A DNA stretch of 64,000 bases from Amycolatopsis rifamycinica (lineage in GTDB: Bacteria > Actinomycetota > Actinomycetes > Mycobacteriales > Pseudonocardiaceae). The notes below the pieces were generated by a model. It ran no database searches and was not told the DNA's origin. It saw nothing but the letters and a program-made list of their open reading frames with translations. Location: the NCBI RefSeq assembly GCF_000695625.1, contig NZ_JMQI01000011.1:62001-126000 (forward strand), read 5' to 3'. Positions 8,769-18,870 of this stretch are shown piece after piece. Every line of letters begins with the position of its first letter. Position 1 is the first letter of the stretch. The position numbers and the translations under genes were made by a program.

Positions 8769-9575
8769 TCACGCGGTGGTGGGAGCCAGGACACCCGGCG
8801 CGAATCCCATGAACCGCTGGGCGAGCCGGGTGAAGGGCTCGGCCGAGCCGGTGGCGAGGAACTCGTGCCGCGGCGGGGTCTCCCGCGCGGTCAGCAAGTC
8901 CTGCTCGGTGAGCACCCGGACGAGGTCCTTGGCGGTCTCGTCCGCGCTGCTCACCAGGGTGACTTCCTGGCCCATGACGATCTGCAGGACGCCTTGCAGC
9001 AGCGGGTAGTGCGTGCAGCCGAGCACGAGCGTGTCGACCTGGGCGTCGAGCAGCGGCTCGAGGTAGCCCTGCGCCAGGCCGAGCACCTGGCGCCCGGTCG
9101 TGATGCCGCGCTCGACGAAGTCGACGAACCGCGGGCAGGCGACGCTGGTGAGCGTGATGTCCGGCGCGGCGGCGAAGGCGTCCTCGTAAGCCCGCGACCG
9201 CACGGTGCCCTCGGTGCCGATCACGCCGACGCGGCCCGTGTGCGTCGCCACGACGGCGCGGCGCGCGGCCGGCAGGACGACCTCGATCACCGGGACGTCG
9301 TAGCGCTCGCGCGCGTCGCGCAGGCAGGCCGCGGACGCCGTGTTGCAGGCGATCACCAGTGCCTTCACGCCGCTCTCGACCAGCTCGTCGAGCGCCGCGA
9401 GCGCGTAGCTGCGGGCGGTCGCGATCGGGAGCGGGCCGTACGGGTTGTGCGCCGTGTCGCCGACGTAGCGGAGCTGCTCGGCGGGCAGCTGCTCGAGGAT
9501 CGCCCTCGCGACCGTCAGCCCGCCGACGCCGGAATCGAACACGCCGATCGGGGCATCAGCGGGCGGAGACGTCAC
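8769..9575 (-). CDS. murI: Glutamate racemase
   Basis: The 268-residue enzyme makes D-glutamate for peptidoglycan. The two catalytic cysteines are Cys77 (IACNTAS) and Cys187 (LGCTHYPLL); the N-terminal [13 protein letters not shown] is diagnostic. It starts at GTG 9575, overlapping the rhomboid stop as GTGA. Cytosolic and essential in most actinobacteria. Confidence 0.96.
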   Translation of the reverse strand: MTSPPADAPIGVFDSGVGGLTVARAILEQLPAEQLRYVGDTAHNPYGPLPIATARSYALAALDELVESGVKALVIACNTASAACLRDARERYDVPVIEVVLPAARRAVVATHTGRVGVIGTEGTVRSRAYEDAFAAAPDITLTSVACPRFVDFVERGITTGRQVLGLAQGYLEPLLDAQVDTLVLGCTHYPLLQGVLQIVMGQEVTLVSSADETAKDLVRVLTEQDLLTARETPPRHEFLATGSAEPFTRLAQRFMGFAPGVLAPTTA

Positions 9576-10204
9576 CCTTCGAGGTTACCCGGGGCGGTTT
9601 TGCGGGACCGCCGGGTGGTCAGCCAGGCCGCCAGAACGCCGGCCAGCGCGCCGAAGAGGTGGCCCTGCCAGGAGACGCCGGGGTTGCCCGGCAGCAGCCC
9701 GGCCAGCATGCCGCTCCACACGCCGAGCAGGACGACGGCGACCACGATCTGGCCGGCGGCGCGGTTGAACAGGCCGCGGACCAGCAGGTAGGCGAGCCAG
9801 CCGAAGGCCAGCCCGGACGCGCCGACGGTGACGCCGTCCGCGGGCCCGATCAGCCACACGCCGAGCCCGGAGGCCACCCAGATGATGGCCGTGACCAGCG
9901 CGAACCGGCCGAAGCCCGCGGCCATCGCGAGGAAGGAGAACAGCAGCACCGGGACGGTGTTGGCGAACAGGTGCGACCACCCGGCGTGCAGGACCGGCGC
10001 GAACAGGACGCCGTCCAGCCCGGACAGCGCCCGCGAGTGGATGCCGCCCTGGTCGAGGTCACCCGGGAGGATGACGTCGACCAGTTCGACGAGGTACAGC
10101 AGCAGGGTGAACGACAGCGCGACGATCGCGGCCGCCACCGGCTTCGGCGGCAGCACCCGCTTGGCGGCGTCGGTTTCCGGGGCGGTGGGGGTCGAAGTGC
10201 TCAC
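9572..10204 (-). CDS. Rhomboid-family intramembrane serine protease
   Basis: A 210-residue polytopic membrane protein with about six membrane segments. Catalytic Ser lies in GASGLAFG and His in [11 protein letters not shown], so the dyad is intact; [11 protein letters not shown] is the family's conserved early-loop motif. It cleaves within membrane segments; substrates unknown. GTG at 10204 is preferred over the open extension to 10309, which runs into the divergent N-acetyltransferase. Matches Rv1337 in position next to murI. Confidence 0.9.
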   Translation of the reverse strand: MSTSTPTAPETDAAKRVLPPKPVAAAIVALSFTLLLYLVELVDVILPGDLDQGGIHSRALSGLDGVLFAPVLHAGWSHLFANTVPVLLFSFLAMAAGFGRFALVTAIIWVASGLGVWLIGPADGVTVGASGLAFGWLAYLLVRGLFNRAAGQIVVAVVLLGVWSGMLAGLLPGNPGVSWQGHLFGALAGVLAAWLTTRRSRKTAPGNLEG

Positions 10205-10284
10205 GGTTTCGAGGCTACGTCCGGCCACGGCCACTTCACCTCGGGTGAAATCCCTGATCCGGGCGGTTTTGTCGGTGGTCGCCG

Positions 10285-10298
10285 CTAGCTTGTCGGGC
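10285..10298 (+). promoter_or_regulatory. Leaderless promoter of the N-acetyltransferase
   Basis: TAGCTT (10285-10290) ends eight bases before the ATG at 10299, with no Shine-Dalgarno. The same TAGCTT layout precedes the gene at 29236. Confidence 0.4.
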
Positions 10299-11150
10299 AT
10301 GGACGTCACCGGTTATCTCGCGCGGCTCGGCCTCGATCCCGAACCGCCGAGCCTGGGTGCGCTGCGGCGGCTGCACGCGGCGCACGTCGAACGCGTGCCG
10401 TACGAGGCGCTGGAGGTGCAGCTCGGGCGGCCGACCCCGCTCGACCCGCCGGCGTCGCTGGCGCGGATCCTCCGAGGTCGCGGCGGCTACTGCTACCACC
10501 TGAACGGGGCGTTCTCGGCCCTGCTGGCGGCGCTCGGCTACCGGGTCACGCGGCACCTGGGCGGAGTGCAGGGCAGCGCGGCGGACGCGCCGAACGTCGA
10601 CCGGAACCACCTGGCACTGACCGTCACCGGGCTGCCGGACGCCCCCGGGACGGCGTGGCTGGCCGACGCCGGGCTCGGCGACGGCCCGCACGAGCCGCTC
10701 CCCCTCCGGGAAGGCACCTACGTGCAGGGCCCGCACACCTACCGGCTGCGGCCGTCCGAGGCCGCGCCGGGCGGCTGGCGGTTCGACCACGACCCGTCGG
10801 GCAGCTTCACCGGCATGGACTTCGCGCCCGGCGTCGCGGAGATGGCGGACTTCGCGGAGAAGCACACCTGGCTGTCGACGGCACCGGAGTCCGGGTTCGT
10901 GCGGGTCTGCGTGGTGCAACGGCGGGACGCGGCGGGAATCGACACCCTGCGCGCGCTCACCCTCGACCGCCACGGCGCCAAGGAACTGGTCGAGTCACCC
11001 GGCGACTGGTGGGCCGCCGCGGGCGACGTGTTCGGTATCCCGGCGGCGCTGTTCACCGCGGAGGAGCGCGAGCGGCTGTGGCGGCAGTGCGTCGCGCAGC
11101 ACGAGGCTCACGTCGGTGGCACGGGCAGCGAGGTGGTGCCCAGCGCGTAG
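10299..11150 (+). CDS. Arylamine N-acetyltransferase
   Basis: A 283-residue acetyl-CoA-dependent NAT. The catalytic triad is complete: Cys65 (RGGYC), His104 (NHLAL) and Asp123 (LADAGLGD). Such enzymes acetylate arylamines and hydrazines, or in biosynthetic clusters act as amide synthases; no cluster is visible here. The C-terminal 14 codons overlap the convergent racemase-like gene, which is unusual. Confidence 0.92.
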   Translation: MDVTGYLARLGLDPEPPSLGALRRLHAAHVERVPYEALEVQLGRPTPLDPPASLARILRGRGGYCYHLNGAFSALLAALGYRVTRHLGGVQGSAADAPNVDRNHLALTVTGLPDAPGTAWLADAGLGDGPHEPLPLREGTYVQGPHTYRLRPSEAAPGGWRFDHDPSGSFTGMDFAPGVAEMADFAEKHTWLSTAPESGFVRVCVVQRRDAAGIDTLRALTLDRHGAKELVESPGDWWAAAGDVFGIPAALFTAEERERLWRQCVAQHEAHVGGTGSEVVPSA

Positions 11151-11824
11151 TCCACCGCCGCTTCGGCGTGCAGGCGGGTCGTCGGGAAGGTCGGCACCGG
11201 GGAGTCCTCGGGGCCGACCAGCAGCTCGATCTCGGTGCAGCCGTAGATGACGCCCTCGGCGCCCGCGTCGGCCAGCCGCGCGATCACCCCGCGGTAGGCC
11301 TCGCGGGACTCGGGTTTCACGACGCCCAGCACCAGCTCGTCGTAGATGATCCGGTGCACGAGCTCACGGTCTTCGGCGCCGGGCACGAGCACGTCGAGCC
11401 CGTGGGCGGCGAGGCGGTCGCGGTAGAAGGGCTGCGCCATGGTGAAACCGGTCCCGAGCAGCCCGACGCGGCGCACCCCGGCGGTCTTGATGGCGGCGGC
11501 GGTGGCGTCGCCGAGGTGCAGCAGCGGGATGCCGAGGCCGGCTTCGAGCCGGTCGGCGACCTTGTGCATGGTGTTGGTGCAGAGCACGACGAACTCCGCC
11601 CCGGCGGCTTCGAGGGCCTTGGCGGCCCGGTTCAGCTCGGCGCCGGCGTCGTCCCAGCGGCCGTCGGCCTGCATCTGCTCGATGGCGGCGAAGTCGACGG
11701 AGTAGAGCACGGTGTGGGCCGAATGGAACCCGCCGAGCAGGGTCTTCACCCGCTCGTTCACCAGCCGGTAGTACTCGATCGAAGATTCCCAGCTCATCCC
11801 GCCGAGCAGCCCGATGACCTTCAT
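11108..11824 (-). CDS. Aspartate/glutamate racemase family protein
   Basis: A 238-residue member of the Asp/Glu/hydantoin racemase superfamily with both cysteines (Cys82 in LCTNTMH; Cys196 in YGCTEIE) and the N-terminal IGLLGGMSWESS of the YgeA/aspartate racemase subfamily. It probably makes D-Asp or a broad set of D-amino acids. It lies 13 bases after cysM on the same strand, so it may be the distal gene of the mec-cysO-cysM operon. Confidence 0.9.
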   Translation of the reverse strand: MKVIGLLGGMSWESSIEYYRLVNERVKTLLGGFHSAHTVLYSVDFAAIEQMQADGRWDDAGAELNRAAKALEAAGAEFVVLCTNTMHKVADRLEAGLGIPLLHLGDATAAAIKTAGVRRVGLLGTGFTMAQPFYRDRLAAHGLDVLVPGAEDRELVHRIIYDELVLGVVKPESREAYRGVIARLADAGAEGVIYGCTEIELLVGPEDSPVPTFPTTRLHAEAAVDYALGTTSLPVPPT

Positions 11825-11837
11825 GCCACCAGGATGC

Positions 11838-12791
<954 letters not shown>

Positions 12792-13064
12792 TCAGCCACC
12801 GGCCACGGCGGGGAGGATGGTCAGGGTGTCGCCGTCCTTGACCTCGGCCTCGAGCCCGCCGGCGAAGCGCACGTCCTCGTCGTTGACGTAGACGTTGATG
12901 AAGCGGTGCAGCTTCTCCTCCTTGACCAGGCGCGCCTTGATGCCGGCGTGCCGGGCCTCGACGTCGTCGATGACCTCGAGGACGGTCGCGCCCTTCGCCT
13001 CGACGGACTTCTCGCCGCCGGTGTGGGTGCGCAGGATCGTCGGGATGGAGACGGTCACGGCCAT
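12792..13064 (-). CDS. cysO: Sulfur-carrier protein CysO (MoaD/ThiS-like)
   Basis: The 90-residue ubiquitin-like protein ends in Gly-Gly (AVAGG), the site of thiocarboxylation by a MoeB-type enzyme (not in this window). It carries sulphur to CysM, which builds cysteine on the CysO C-terminus. The ATG at 13064 follows GGAGGTAAGAACCC. Between mec and cysM. Confidence 0.95.
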   Translation of the reverse strand: MAVTVSIPTILRTHTGGEKSVEAKGATVLEVIDDVEARHAGIKARLVKEEKLHRFINVYVNDEDVRFAGGLEAEVKDGDTLTILPAVAGG

Positions 13065-13129
13065 GGGTTCTTACCTCCGGTGGGTTCTTACACGCAGACG
13101 CCGGTGGCGCGGCGGTTTATTCCGTGGGC

Positions 13130-13537
13130 TCAGTCGACGATCTCGACCGGCTCCTCGGTGATCTCGGCGTCCACGATCCGGTACGACCGGAACTCGTGTA
13201 CTTCGGGGTCGCGGGTGGAGACGAGCACGTAGTGCGCGTCCGGCTCGGCCGCGATGTTCGCGTCCGTCCGCGACGGGTAGGCCTCGGTCGCGGTGTGCGA
13301 GTGGTAGATGACCACCGGCACCTCGTCGTTCGCGGCCATCTCGCGGTAGAGCTTCAGCAGGTCGCCGGAGTCGAACTCGTAGAACGTCGGCGACCGGGCC
13401 GCGTTGAGCATGGGGATGAACCGCTCGGGGGAATCCGAGCCTTCCGGCCCGGCGATCACCCCGCACGCCTCGTCGGGGTGGTCACGACGGGCGTGGGCGA
13501 CGATCTCGTCGACGAGTTCACGGCGGATCCGGAGCAC
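13130..13537 (-). CDS. mec: CysO-cysteine peptidase Mec (JAMM metalloprotease)
   Basis: A 135-residue JAB1/MPN-fold zinc peptidase that releases cysteine from the CysO-cysteine adduct. The JAMM residues are intact: Glu23, His79, His81, Ser89 and Asp92 (HSHTATEAYPSRTD). GTG start at 13537. First gene of the sulphur-carrier cluster and 74 bases downstream of the DUF2017-like gene. Confidence 0.94.
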   Translation of the reverse strand: MLRIRRELVDEIVAHARRDHPDEACGVIAGPEGSDSPERFIPMLNAARSPTFYEFDSGDLLKLYREMAANDEVPVVIYHSHTATEAYPSRTDANIAAEPDAHYVLVSTRDPEVHEFRSYRIVDAEITEEPVEIVD

Positions 13538-13611
13538 ACCGACATCTTAGGTGGTGGACAAAGCGGGTCCAGATGCTGAGACATACCCCTCACCAGCGCT
13601 TCCGGACCGCC

Positions 13612-14106
13612 TCAGAGCTCCAGGAACACCGGCACGTCGTCCCGGGATAGGGCCGCCGTGGCGACGTGGCTTTCCAGCTCCTGCAGCCAGGCGAACTTGT
13701 TTTCGGCCCCCCAGCGCGTGGAGAACAGCTCGTCCACCGGCACCTCCCAGCGCGGCTTCCGCAGGTACGCCGACTGGGCGTGGGCGAGCACGAGCCGCAC
13801 GTCGCGAGCGCCCGCCAGGTCGAGCTCCAGCTCCGTCCCGCCGGACCACGCCTCGAGCATCCGCGAGAACGCGGCCGCCACCTCGGCCCGCATCGCGGCG
13901 CCGTGCCGGTCCCGGAACGCGGCACTCGGCTTGCGGCGCCGGTAGGCGTCGGGGAACAGCGTGGTGTCGGCGATCCCCGTCCGCCCGGAGCCGCCCAACC
14001 GGGCCGCGACGTCGGAGAACATCCCGTGCAGCACGGACGCGGTGTTGGGCGCGAACGCGATCCGGACGCGCCCGGCCCAGGCCGTGACGTGCGCGAAGTC
14101 GGTCAC
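13612..14106 (-). CDS. Divergent DUF2017-like protein
   Basis: A 164-residue alpha-helical protein. By eye it aligns with the DUF2017 protein encoded at 15353-15910: the LFPDAY block against LLPDFH, HGAAMRAEV against VAAMRSLHE, and a C-terminal Trp-rich helix (FAWLQELE against HWLTWVQE). It starts at GTG 14106, overlapping the stop of a ClpS-like gene, just as the canonical pair does. I infer a diverged duplicate of the clpS-DUF2017 module. Function unknown. Confidence 0.65.
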   Translation of the reverse strand: MTDFAHVTAWAGRVRIAFAPNTASVLHGMFSDVAARLGGSGRTGIADTTLFPDAYRRRKPSAAFRDRHGAAMRAEVAAAFSRMLEAWSGGTELELDLAGARDVRLVLAHAQSAYLRKPRWEVPVDELFSTRWGAENKFAWLQELESHVATAALSRDDVPVFLEL

Positions 14107-14345
14107 GAGGCCGGCTCCAGGGTCGCGCGCAAGCCGCGGACCTGCAGAGCCGCGACGAAGTCCTCCGCCGGCCCGGCCGGCAGCGGGTCGAGCCCGGCCG
14201 AGCCGGTCGTGTGAATCCGCTCCGCGGCGGCCCAGGCTTCTCCGGCCGGCAGATCCAGCAGCTCCGCCAGCACCAGTGCCACCCCGGCGTGGCTGTTCAC
14301 GTTGTCGTCGTGGATCCGGACGACCCACTTTTCGTCGAGCTGCAC
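14103..14345 (-). CDS. ClpS-like adaptor paralogue
   Basis: An 80-residue protein with the ClpS core: a beta strand ending VVRIHDDNVNSH, a helix, and the ERIHTTG segment equivalent to MLxVHxxGKA. The residues that build the N-degron pocket in E. coli ClpS are changed: Asn34 is His12, Met40 is Ser18, Met62 is Ala41; His66 is kept (His45). It therefore may bind another ligand or Clp partner. GTG start; 30 bases after the P1 peptidase, and translationally coupled to the DUF2017-like gene. Confidence 0.7.
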   Translation of the reverse strand: MQLDEKWVVRIHDDNVNSHAGVALVLAELLDLPAGEAWAAAERIHTTGSAGLDPLPAGPAEDFVAALQVRGLRATLEPAS

Positions 14346-14375
14346 CTCGGATGATCCCCGCGGAGGACACCGGCG

Positions 14376-15356
14376 TTACGCGAACGCCTCCGGCCAGACG
14401 TCCCGGTAGGCAGGCACCCCGCCCGCGGTGGTCGCCGCCAGCAGGCCGTGCACCATCGCCCGCGCGAACACCCGCGCCGCGGCCGAGCACAGCGCGTCCA
14501 GCGCCGCCGGGCGCGCCGCCGCGCCGAACGGCCCGCTCGCGCCCGGCAGCTCGTGCGCCCCCGTGGCCAGTGCGAACACCGTGTCGCCGTCGAACATCGT
14601 GTGCGCCGGGCGCACCGCCCGCGCGAGCCCGTCCTGCGCCGCGACCGCGATCCGCCGGGCCTCGGCCTTCGACAGCGCCGCGTCGACCGCGACGACGCCG
14701 ATCGTCGTGTTGAGGTCCGTCCGGCGTGGGGGCAGGTCAGCGGGCCGCGAAGGCCACGTCACGCCGAAGTCGCCGTGGTCGGCCGCGTACGCCCGGCCCG
14801 TCGTCAGATCCACGGCCTCGCCGGCCGCGTTGACCGCCGCCAGCGCACCCACGGTGAACTCGCCGACGACCTCGCTGGCCGAGCCGATCCCACCCTTCAG
14901 CGATCCCACAGCCGCACCCGCGCCTGCGCCCACCGTCCCCAGGGCGAAGGAGCCCGAAGCCGCTTCACACGCCGCGTACCCGAAGGACGCGTCGGGCCGG
15001 TTGCCCCACTCGCTGCGCGGCAGGTCGAAGAGCACCGCCGCGGGCACGATCGGCACCACCTCGTGCGGCTGCGTGCCCACCGGAAAGCCCAGGTTGCGCT
15101 CCGCCAGCCACCGCATCACGCCGTCGGCCGCGGCGAGGCCGTACGCCGATCCGCCCGACAGGCACACCGCGTTGACCCGCTGCACCAGGTTCTCCGGCTC
15201 CAGCAGGTTCGTCTCCCGCGTGCCGGGCGCGCCGCCGCGCTGGTCGACCGCGCCGACCGCGCCCTCGGGCACCAGCACCACCGTCGTCCCGGTGGCCCAG
15301 CCGCCGCCGACCCGCTCGTGGTGCCCCACCAGGACACCCGGCACGTCGGTGATCAT
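14376..15356 (-). CDS. P1-family (S58, DmpA-like) peptidase
   Basis: A 326-residue Ntn-hydrolase-type aminopeptidase of family S58, the equivalent of Rv1333. Family members cut themselves before the nucleophile; here the site would be Asn216-Thr217 in DLNTTIGVVAVD, with Thr instead of the Ser of DmpA. Conserved GGSAYGLAAADGVMRWL and the Gly-rich TVGAGAGAAVG are present. The ATG overlaps the DUF2017 stop as ATGA. It lies between the two ClpS/DUF2017 pairs. Confidence 0.9.
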   Translation of the reverse strand: MITDVPGVLVGHHERVGGGWATGTTVVLVPEGAVGAVDQRGGAPGTRETNLLEPENLVQRVNAVCLSGGSAYGLAAADGVMRWLAERNLGFPVGTQPHEVVPIVPAAVLFDLPRSEWGNRPDASFGYAACEAASGSFALGTVGAGAGAAVGSLKGGIGSASEVVGEFTVGALAAVNAAGEAVDLTTGRAYAADHGDFGVTWPSRPADLPPRRTDLNTTIGVVAVDAALSKAEARRIAVAAQDGLARAVRPAHTMFDGDTVFALATGAHELPGASGPFGAAARPAALDALCSAAARVFARAMVHGLLAATTAGGVPAYRDVWPEAFA

Positions 15357-15910
15357 CCCGTCAGCGCCTGGATCAGCGTCTCCTGCACCCACGTCAGCCA
15401 GTGGTAGACGCCAAGGTGCGGCGCGCGCGGGTCGTCCTCGGGCAGCTCGTCGGGCATGTCCTCGGTGACGTCGAGCGCGGTGCCGAGCGCCAGCCGGACG
15501 TCGTTGAGCGCGCCCAGCCACGCGTCGGCCTGCTCCTCGGTCAGCCGGACATGGCCGCCGTCGCGGGGCAGCGTGTCGAGCACGATCTTGGCCACCCCGA
15601 CCTTGATGTCGAGCAGTTCCGGCTCGTGCAGCGACCGCATCGCCGCGACCGAGTCGATGTCCTCCCGGGACGGGTTGTCCGGGTCGAGCTTGTGGAAGTC
15701 CGGGAGGAGCCGCGAAAGCACCGGGTCGTCCGGGGACTCGGTGGGGCCGGTCCGGATGCCGGTGAGCTCGGCGAGCTCGTCCTGGGGCGCTTCCTCGGCC
15801 CGCGCGGTGAGCATGTCCTCGAGCTGGCTGACCAGCCCGCGCAGGACGGCCGCCTCCTGCTGCTCGAAGCCCGCGTGGATCACCGCGCCCTTGCGCCGCC
15901 AACCGTTCAC
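15353..15910 (-). CDS. DUF2017 family protein
   Basis: A 185-residue helical protein of DUF2017, almost always encoded directly after clpS in actinobacteria (Rv1332). No enzymatic motif is seen. The start is GTG 15910 overlapping the clpS stop as GTGA; the longer open frame to 16210 reads through clpS in another frame. Its fixed place suggests a role with the ClpS/ClpC protease, but this is inference from context. Confidence 0.88.
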   Translation of the reverse strand: MNGWRRKGAVIHAGFEQQEAAVLRGLVSQLEDMLTARAEEAPQDELAELTGIRTGPTESPDDPVLSRLLPDFHKLDPDNPSREDIDSVAAMRSLHEPELLDIKVGVAKIVLDTLPRDGGHVRLTEEQADAWLGALNDVRLALGTALDVTEDMPDELPEDDPRAPHLGVYHWLTWVQETLIQALTG

Positions 15911-16206
15911 GAGGGCTGCTCCATGGTGGCCCAGAGGCCCGCCGCGTGGAGTTTCGCCACGTCCGTCTCCACCTTCTCCTTGCTGCCGGACGAGACGATC
16001 GCCTTGCCCTTGTGGTGCACGTCCAGCATCAGCTTGGTGGCGTGGTCGCGGCTGTAGCCGAACAGCTTCTGGAAGACGTACGTCACGTACGACATGAGGT
16101 TGACCGGGTCGTTCCACACCACGGTCCGCCACGGTGTGTCCGACTCGGCGACTTCGGCACCGACCGGTTCGACCTGCGTCTGTTCGGATGCGACAGGCGT
16201 GGACAT
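15907..16206 (-). CDS. clpS: ATP-dependent Clp protease adaptor ClpS
   Basis: A 99-residue N-recognin adaptor that hands N-end-rule substrates to ClpC. The binding-pocket residues are conserved: Asn32 and Asp33 ([10 protein letters not shown]), Met38, Met60 and His64 ([10 protein letters not shown]). The N-terminal 24 residues form the usual disordered extension. ATG 16206 is chosen (GGGGTG just upstream); ATG 16215 would add three residues. Divergent from pncB. Confidence 0.94.
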   Translation of the reverse strand: MSTPVASEQTQVEPVGAEVAESDTPWRTVVWNDPVNLMSYVTYVFQKLFGYSRDHATKLMLDVHHKGKAIVSSGSKEKVETDVAKLHAAGLWATMEQPS

Positions 16207-16268
16207 GCACCCCATGGTGTCACGGGGGTCACCGGGTACGCCGCGCCAGGTCCGGCCATGTGGGTGAA

Positions 16269-16280
16269 TAGGCTTACCCC
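16269..16280 (+). promoter_or_regulatory. Leaderless promoter of pncB
   Basis: TAGGCT (16269-16274) is followed by six bases and the ATG at 16281, with no Shine-Dalgarno, in the gap to divergent clpS. Confidence 0.5.
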
Positions 16281-17582
16281 ATGGGTTCACCGGAGCCGGT
16301 CACGGCCAGCACTGCGCTGCTCACCGACCACTACGAGCTGACCATGCTGGGCAGCGCGCTCGCCGACGGGACGCACGCGCGGCCCTGCGTCTTCGAGGTC
16401 TTCGCGAGAAGGCTGCCCGACGGGCGGCGCTACGGCGTCGTCGCGGGCACCGCGCGGGTGCTCGACGCCATCGCGGACTTCCGCTTCACCGACGCCGAGC
16501 TGGCGCAGCTGGAGGCCACCGCGGTCGTCGACGACGCGACGCTCGCCTGGCTGGCGGACTACGAGTTCTCGGGTGACATCGACGGCTACCCCGAGGGCGA
16601 GCTGTACTTCCCCGGCTCGCCGATCCTCACCGTCACCGGCTCGTTCGGCGAATGCGTGCTGCTGGAGACGCTGGTGCTGTCGATCCTCAACCACGACAGC
16701 GCCATCGCCTCGGCCGCGGCCCGGATGTCCGGCGCCGCGCACGGCCGCCCGATCATCGAGATGGGCGGCCGCCGCACGCACGAATACGCCGCCGTCGCCG
16801 CCGCGCGCGCCGCCTACCTGGCCGGCTTCGCGACGACGTCCAACCTGGAAGCCGGCCGCCGCTACGGCATCCCGACGCGCGGCACCGTGGCGCACGCCTT
16901 CATGCTGCTGCACGACAGCGAGGAGGCGGCCTTCCGCGCCCAGGTGGACAAGATGGGCGCGGACACGACGCTGCTGGTCGACACCTACGACATCACCGCC
17001 GGCATCGAGACCGCGGTCCGCGTCGCCGGGCCCGAGCTCGGCGCGATCCGGATCGACTCGGGCGACGTCGGCCCGCTCGCCCGCCGCGCCCGCGAGCAGC
17101 TCGACTCCCTCGGCGCGAAGGACACCCGGATCGTGGTGTCCGGCGACCTCGACGAGCACGCCATCGCGGCGCTGCGCGCGGAGCCGGTGGACGCGTACGG
17201 CGTCGGCACCTCGGTGGTCACCGGGTCCGGCGCGCCGACCGCCGGCATGGTCTACAAGCTGGTCGAAGTGGACGGGAAGCCGGTCGCCAAGCGCAGCGCG
17301 CACAAGGAGTCCCGCGGCGGCCGCAAGTCCGCGCTGCGGCGCCACCGCGGCACCGGCACGGCGGTCGAGGAGGTCGTCTGGACGACCTCGGGTGCCGCGC
17401 CCGAGCCCGAAGCCAACGACCGGCCGCTGCAGATCCCGCTGATCCGCGCTGGCCGTCCGGAGCCGGACCTGCCTACGCTCGACGACGCGAGGCAGCGGTT
17501 GCGCCGCGGCCTGGTCAGCCTGCCGTGGGAGGGCCTCAAGCTTTCGCACGGCGAGCCCGCTATCCCGACCCTGTTTCTCTGA
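16281..17582 (+). CDS. pncB: Nicotinate phosphoribosyltransferase
   Basis: The 433-residue enzyme condenses nicotinate with PRPP to nicotinate mononucleotide, the committed step of NAD salvage. It opens with [11 protein letters not shown] and contains the type II PRTase-like [18 protein letters not shown] block and the RIDSGDVG phosphate-binding segment. Matches M. tuberculosis pncB1 (Rv1330c), also divergent from clpS. A nicotinamidase follows, which supplies its substrate. Confidence 0.95.
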   Translation: MGSPEPVTASTALLTDHYELTMLGSALADGTHARPCVFEVFARRLPDGRRYGVVAGTARVLDAIADFRFTDAELAQLEATAVVDDATLAWLADYEFSGDIDGYPEGELYFPGSPILTVTGSFGECVLLETLVLSILNHDSAIASAAARMSGAAHGRPIIEMGGRRTHEYAAVAAARAAYLAGFATTSNLEAGRRYGIPTRGTVAHAFMLLHDSEEAAFRAQVDKMGADTTLLVDTYDITAGIETAVRVAGPELGAIRIDSGDVGPLARRAREQLDSLGAKDTRIVVSGDLDEHAIAALRAEPVDAYGVGTSVVTGSGAPTAGMVYKLVEVDGKPVAKRSAHKESRGGRKSALRRHRGTGTAVEEVVWTTSGAAPEPEANDRPLQIPLIRAGRPEPDLPTLDDARQRLRRGLVSLPWEGLKLSHGEPAIPTLFL

Positions 17583-17596
17583 GAGGGAGTTCGACC

Positions 17597-18175
17597 ATGG
17601 GGACCGCGCTGATCGTGGTGGACGTGCAGAACGACTTCTGCGAAGGGGGTTCGCTCGGCCTGCCGGGCGGGGCCGCCGCGGCCGCCGCCATCTCGAAGCA
17701 GGCCGTCGAAGGCGGGTACAGCCACGTCGTGGCCACCCGGGACAACCACATCGACCCGGGCGGCCACTTCAGCGAGACGCCGGACTTCAAGGACAGCTGG
17801 CCGGTGCACTGCGTCGCCGGGACGCCGGGCGCGTCGTTCCACCCGGCGCTCGACGTCGTCCCGATCGGCGAGGTGTTCTCCAAGGGCGAGTACAGCGCCG
17901 CGTACTCGGGCTTCGAAGGCGCGGCCCGCGACGGGAAGCCGCTGGAAGCCTGGCTGCGCGAACACGACGTGACCGACGTCGACGTCGTGGGCATCGCGAC
18001 GGACTTCTGCGTCCGCGCGACGGCGCTCGACGCGGCGAAGGCCGGTTTCGGCGTCCGGGTGCTGCTGGACCTGACCGTCGGCGGTTCGCAGCCGACGGTC
18101 GACGCGACGCTGAAGGACTTCGACGAGGCGGGCGTCGCGTACACCGGCACCGCGTTCGTGGGCCCGGCCGCGTGA
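17597..18175 (+). CDS. pncA: Nicotinamidase/pyrazinamidase
   Basis: The 192-residue amidohydrolase converts nicotinamide to nicotinate. The catalytic triad Asp9, Lys96, Cys138 and the metal ligands Asp49, His51, His57, His71 are all in place and number almost exactly as in M. tuberculosis PncA. A GAGAGGGAG site (17581-17589) precedes the ATG. It lies 14 bases after pncB, so deamidation and phosphoribosylation are co-expressed. Confidence 0.95.
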   Translation: MGTALIVVDVQNDFCEGGSLGLPGGAAAAAAISKQAVEGGYSHVVATRDNHIDPGGHFSETPDFKDSWPVHCVAGTPGASFHPALDVVPIGEVFSKGEYSAAYSGFEGAARDGKPLEAWLREHDVTDVDVVGIATDFCVRATALDAAKAGFGVRVLLDLTVGGSQPTVDATLKDFDEAGVAYTGTAFVGPAA

Positions 18176-18816
18176 CGGACCTGCAGGCCGCGCTGGCCGA
18201 ACACCGGCTCGTCGCGATCCTGCGCGCCACCGACGCGTCGCGGTTCGCCGACGCGGCGATGGTGCTGCACGCGGCGGGCATCCGCCTGCTCGAAGCCACG
18301 CTGACGACGCCGGGCGCGCCCGCGGCCATCACCGCGCTGCGCCTGGCGCTGGGCGACGACGCGCTGATCGGCGCGGGCAGCGTCCGCGAACCGTCCGATG
18401 TGGACGTCGCGGTGGACGCGGGTGCCGCGTACCTGATCACGCCGACGGTCAACCCGGCCGTCCTCGAGCGCGCGGCGGCCCTGGACACCCCGGTGATCTG
18501 CGGCGCGCTGACGCCGACGGAGATCGACCAGGCCTGGCGCCTCGGCGCGGCCGCGGTGAAGGTGTTCCCGGTCGCGGCGGTGGGCGGAATCGCGTACCTG
18601 CGCGCGGTACGGGCGCCGCTGCCGGACGTCCCGCTCGTGCCGACCGGCGGCGTCCACCTGTCCGACGTCGAGGGCTACCTGCGCGCGGGCGCGATCGCGG
18701 TCGCCGCCGCGACCCCCCTCCTCGGCGACGCCCTGACCTCCGCCGGCAGCCTCCCGGACCTCGCCACCCGGGCGGGCGAGTTCGTCGCCGCCGCCGCCCG
18801 CTTCACCACCCCCTGA
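18172..18816 (+). CDS. KDPG/KHG-type aldolase
   Basis: A 214-residue class I aldolase of the Eda family, with Glu41 (LLEATLTTP) and Schiff-base Lys130 (AAVKVFPV). It splits 2-keto-3-deoxy-sugar-acid phosphates or 4-hydroxy-2-oxoglutarate. The phosphate-binding Arg of the usual RTP motif is Thr here (TTP), so a different substrate is possible. Starts at GTG overlapping the pncA stop (GTGA), hence third gene of the NAD-salvage operon, for which it has no obvious role. Confidence 0.85.
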   Translation: MTDLQAALAEHRLVAILRATDASRFADAAMVLHAAGIRLLEATLTTPGAPAAITALRLALGDDALIGAGSVREPSDVDVAVDAGAAYLITPTVNPAVLERAAALDTPVICGALTPTEIDQAWRLGAAAVKVFPVAAVGGIAYLRAVRAPLPDVPLVPTGGVHLSDVEGYLRAGAIAVAAATPLLGDALTSAGSLPDLATRAGEFVAAAARFTTP

Positions 18817-18820
18817 CCGC

Positions 18821-18858
18821 CACTTTCACGTGAAAGTGACCCGGAGTGCGGGCTCCGG
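18821..18858. terminator. Double hairpin between convergent genes
   Basis: The perfect 18-bp palindrome CACTTTCACGTGAAAGTG (18821-18838) is followed by a CCGGAG/CTCCGG hairpin (18841-18858). Both lie in the 54-bp gap between the aldolase and the convergent secreted-protein gene. It can act as a bidirectional terminator, but the loopless palindrome could also bind a protein. Confidence 0.55.
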
Positions 18859-18870
18859 ATCACCGGGGCG

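Noticed and set aside
18172..18816. Aldolase as an NAD-salvage enzyme because of its operon
   Set aside because: The Eda-family Glu and Lys are clear; sharing a transcript with pncBA does not imply that pathway.
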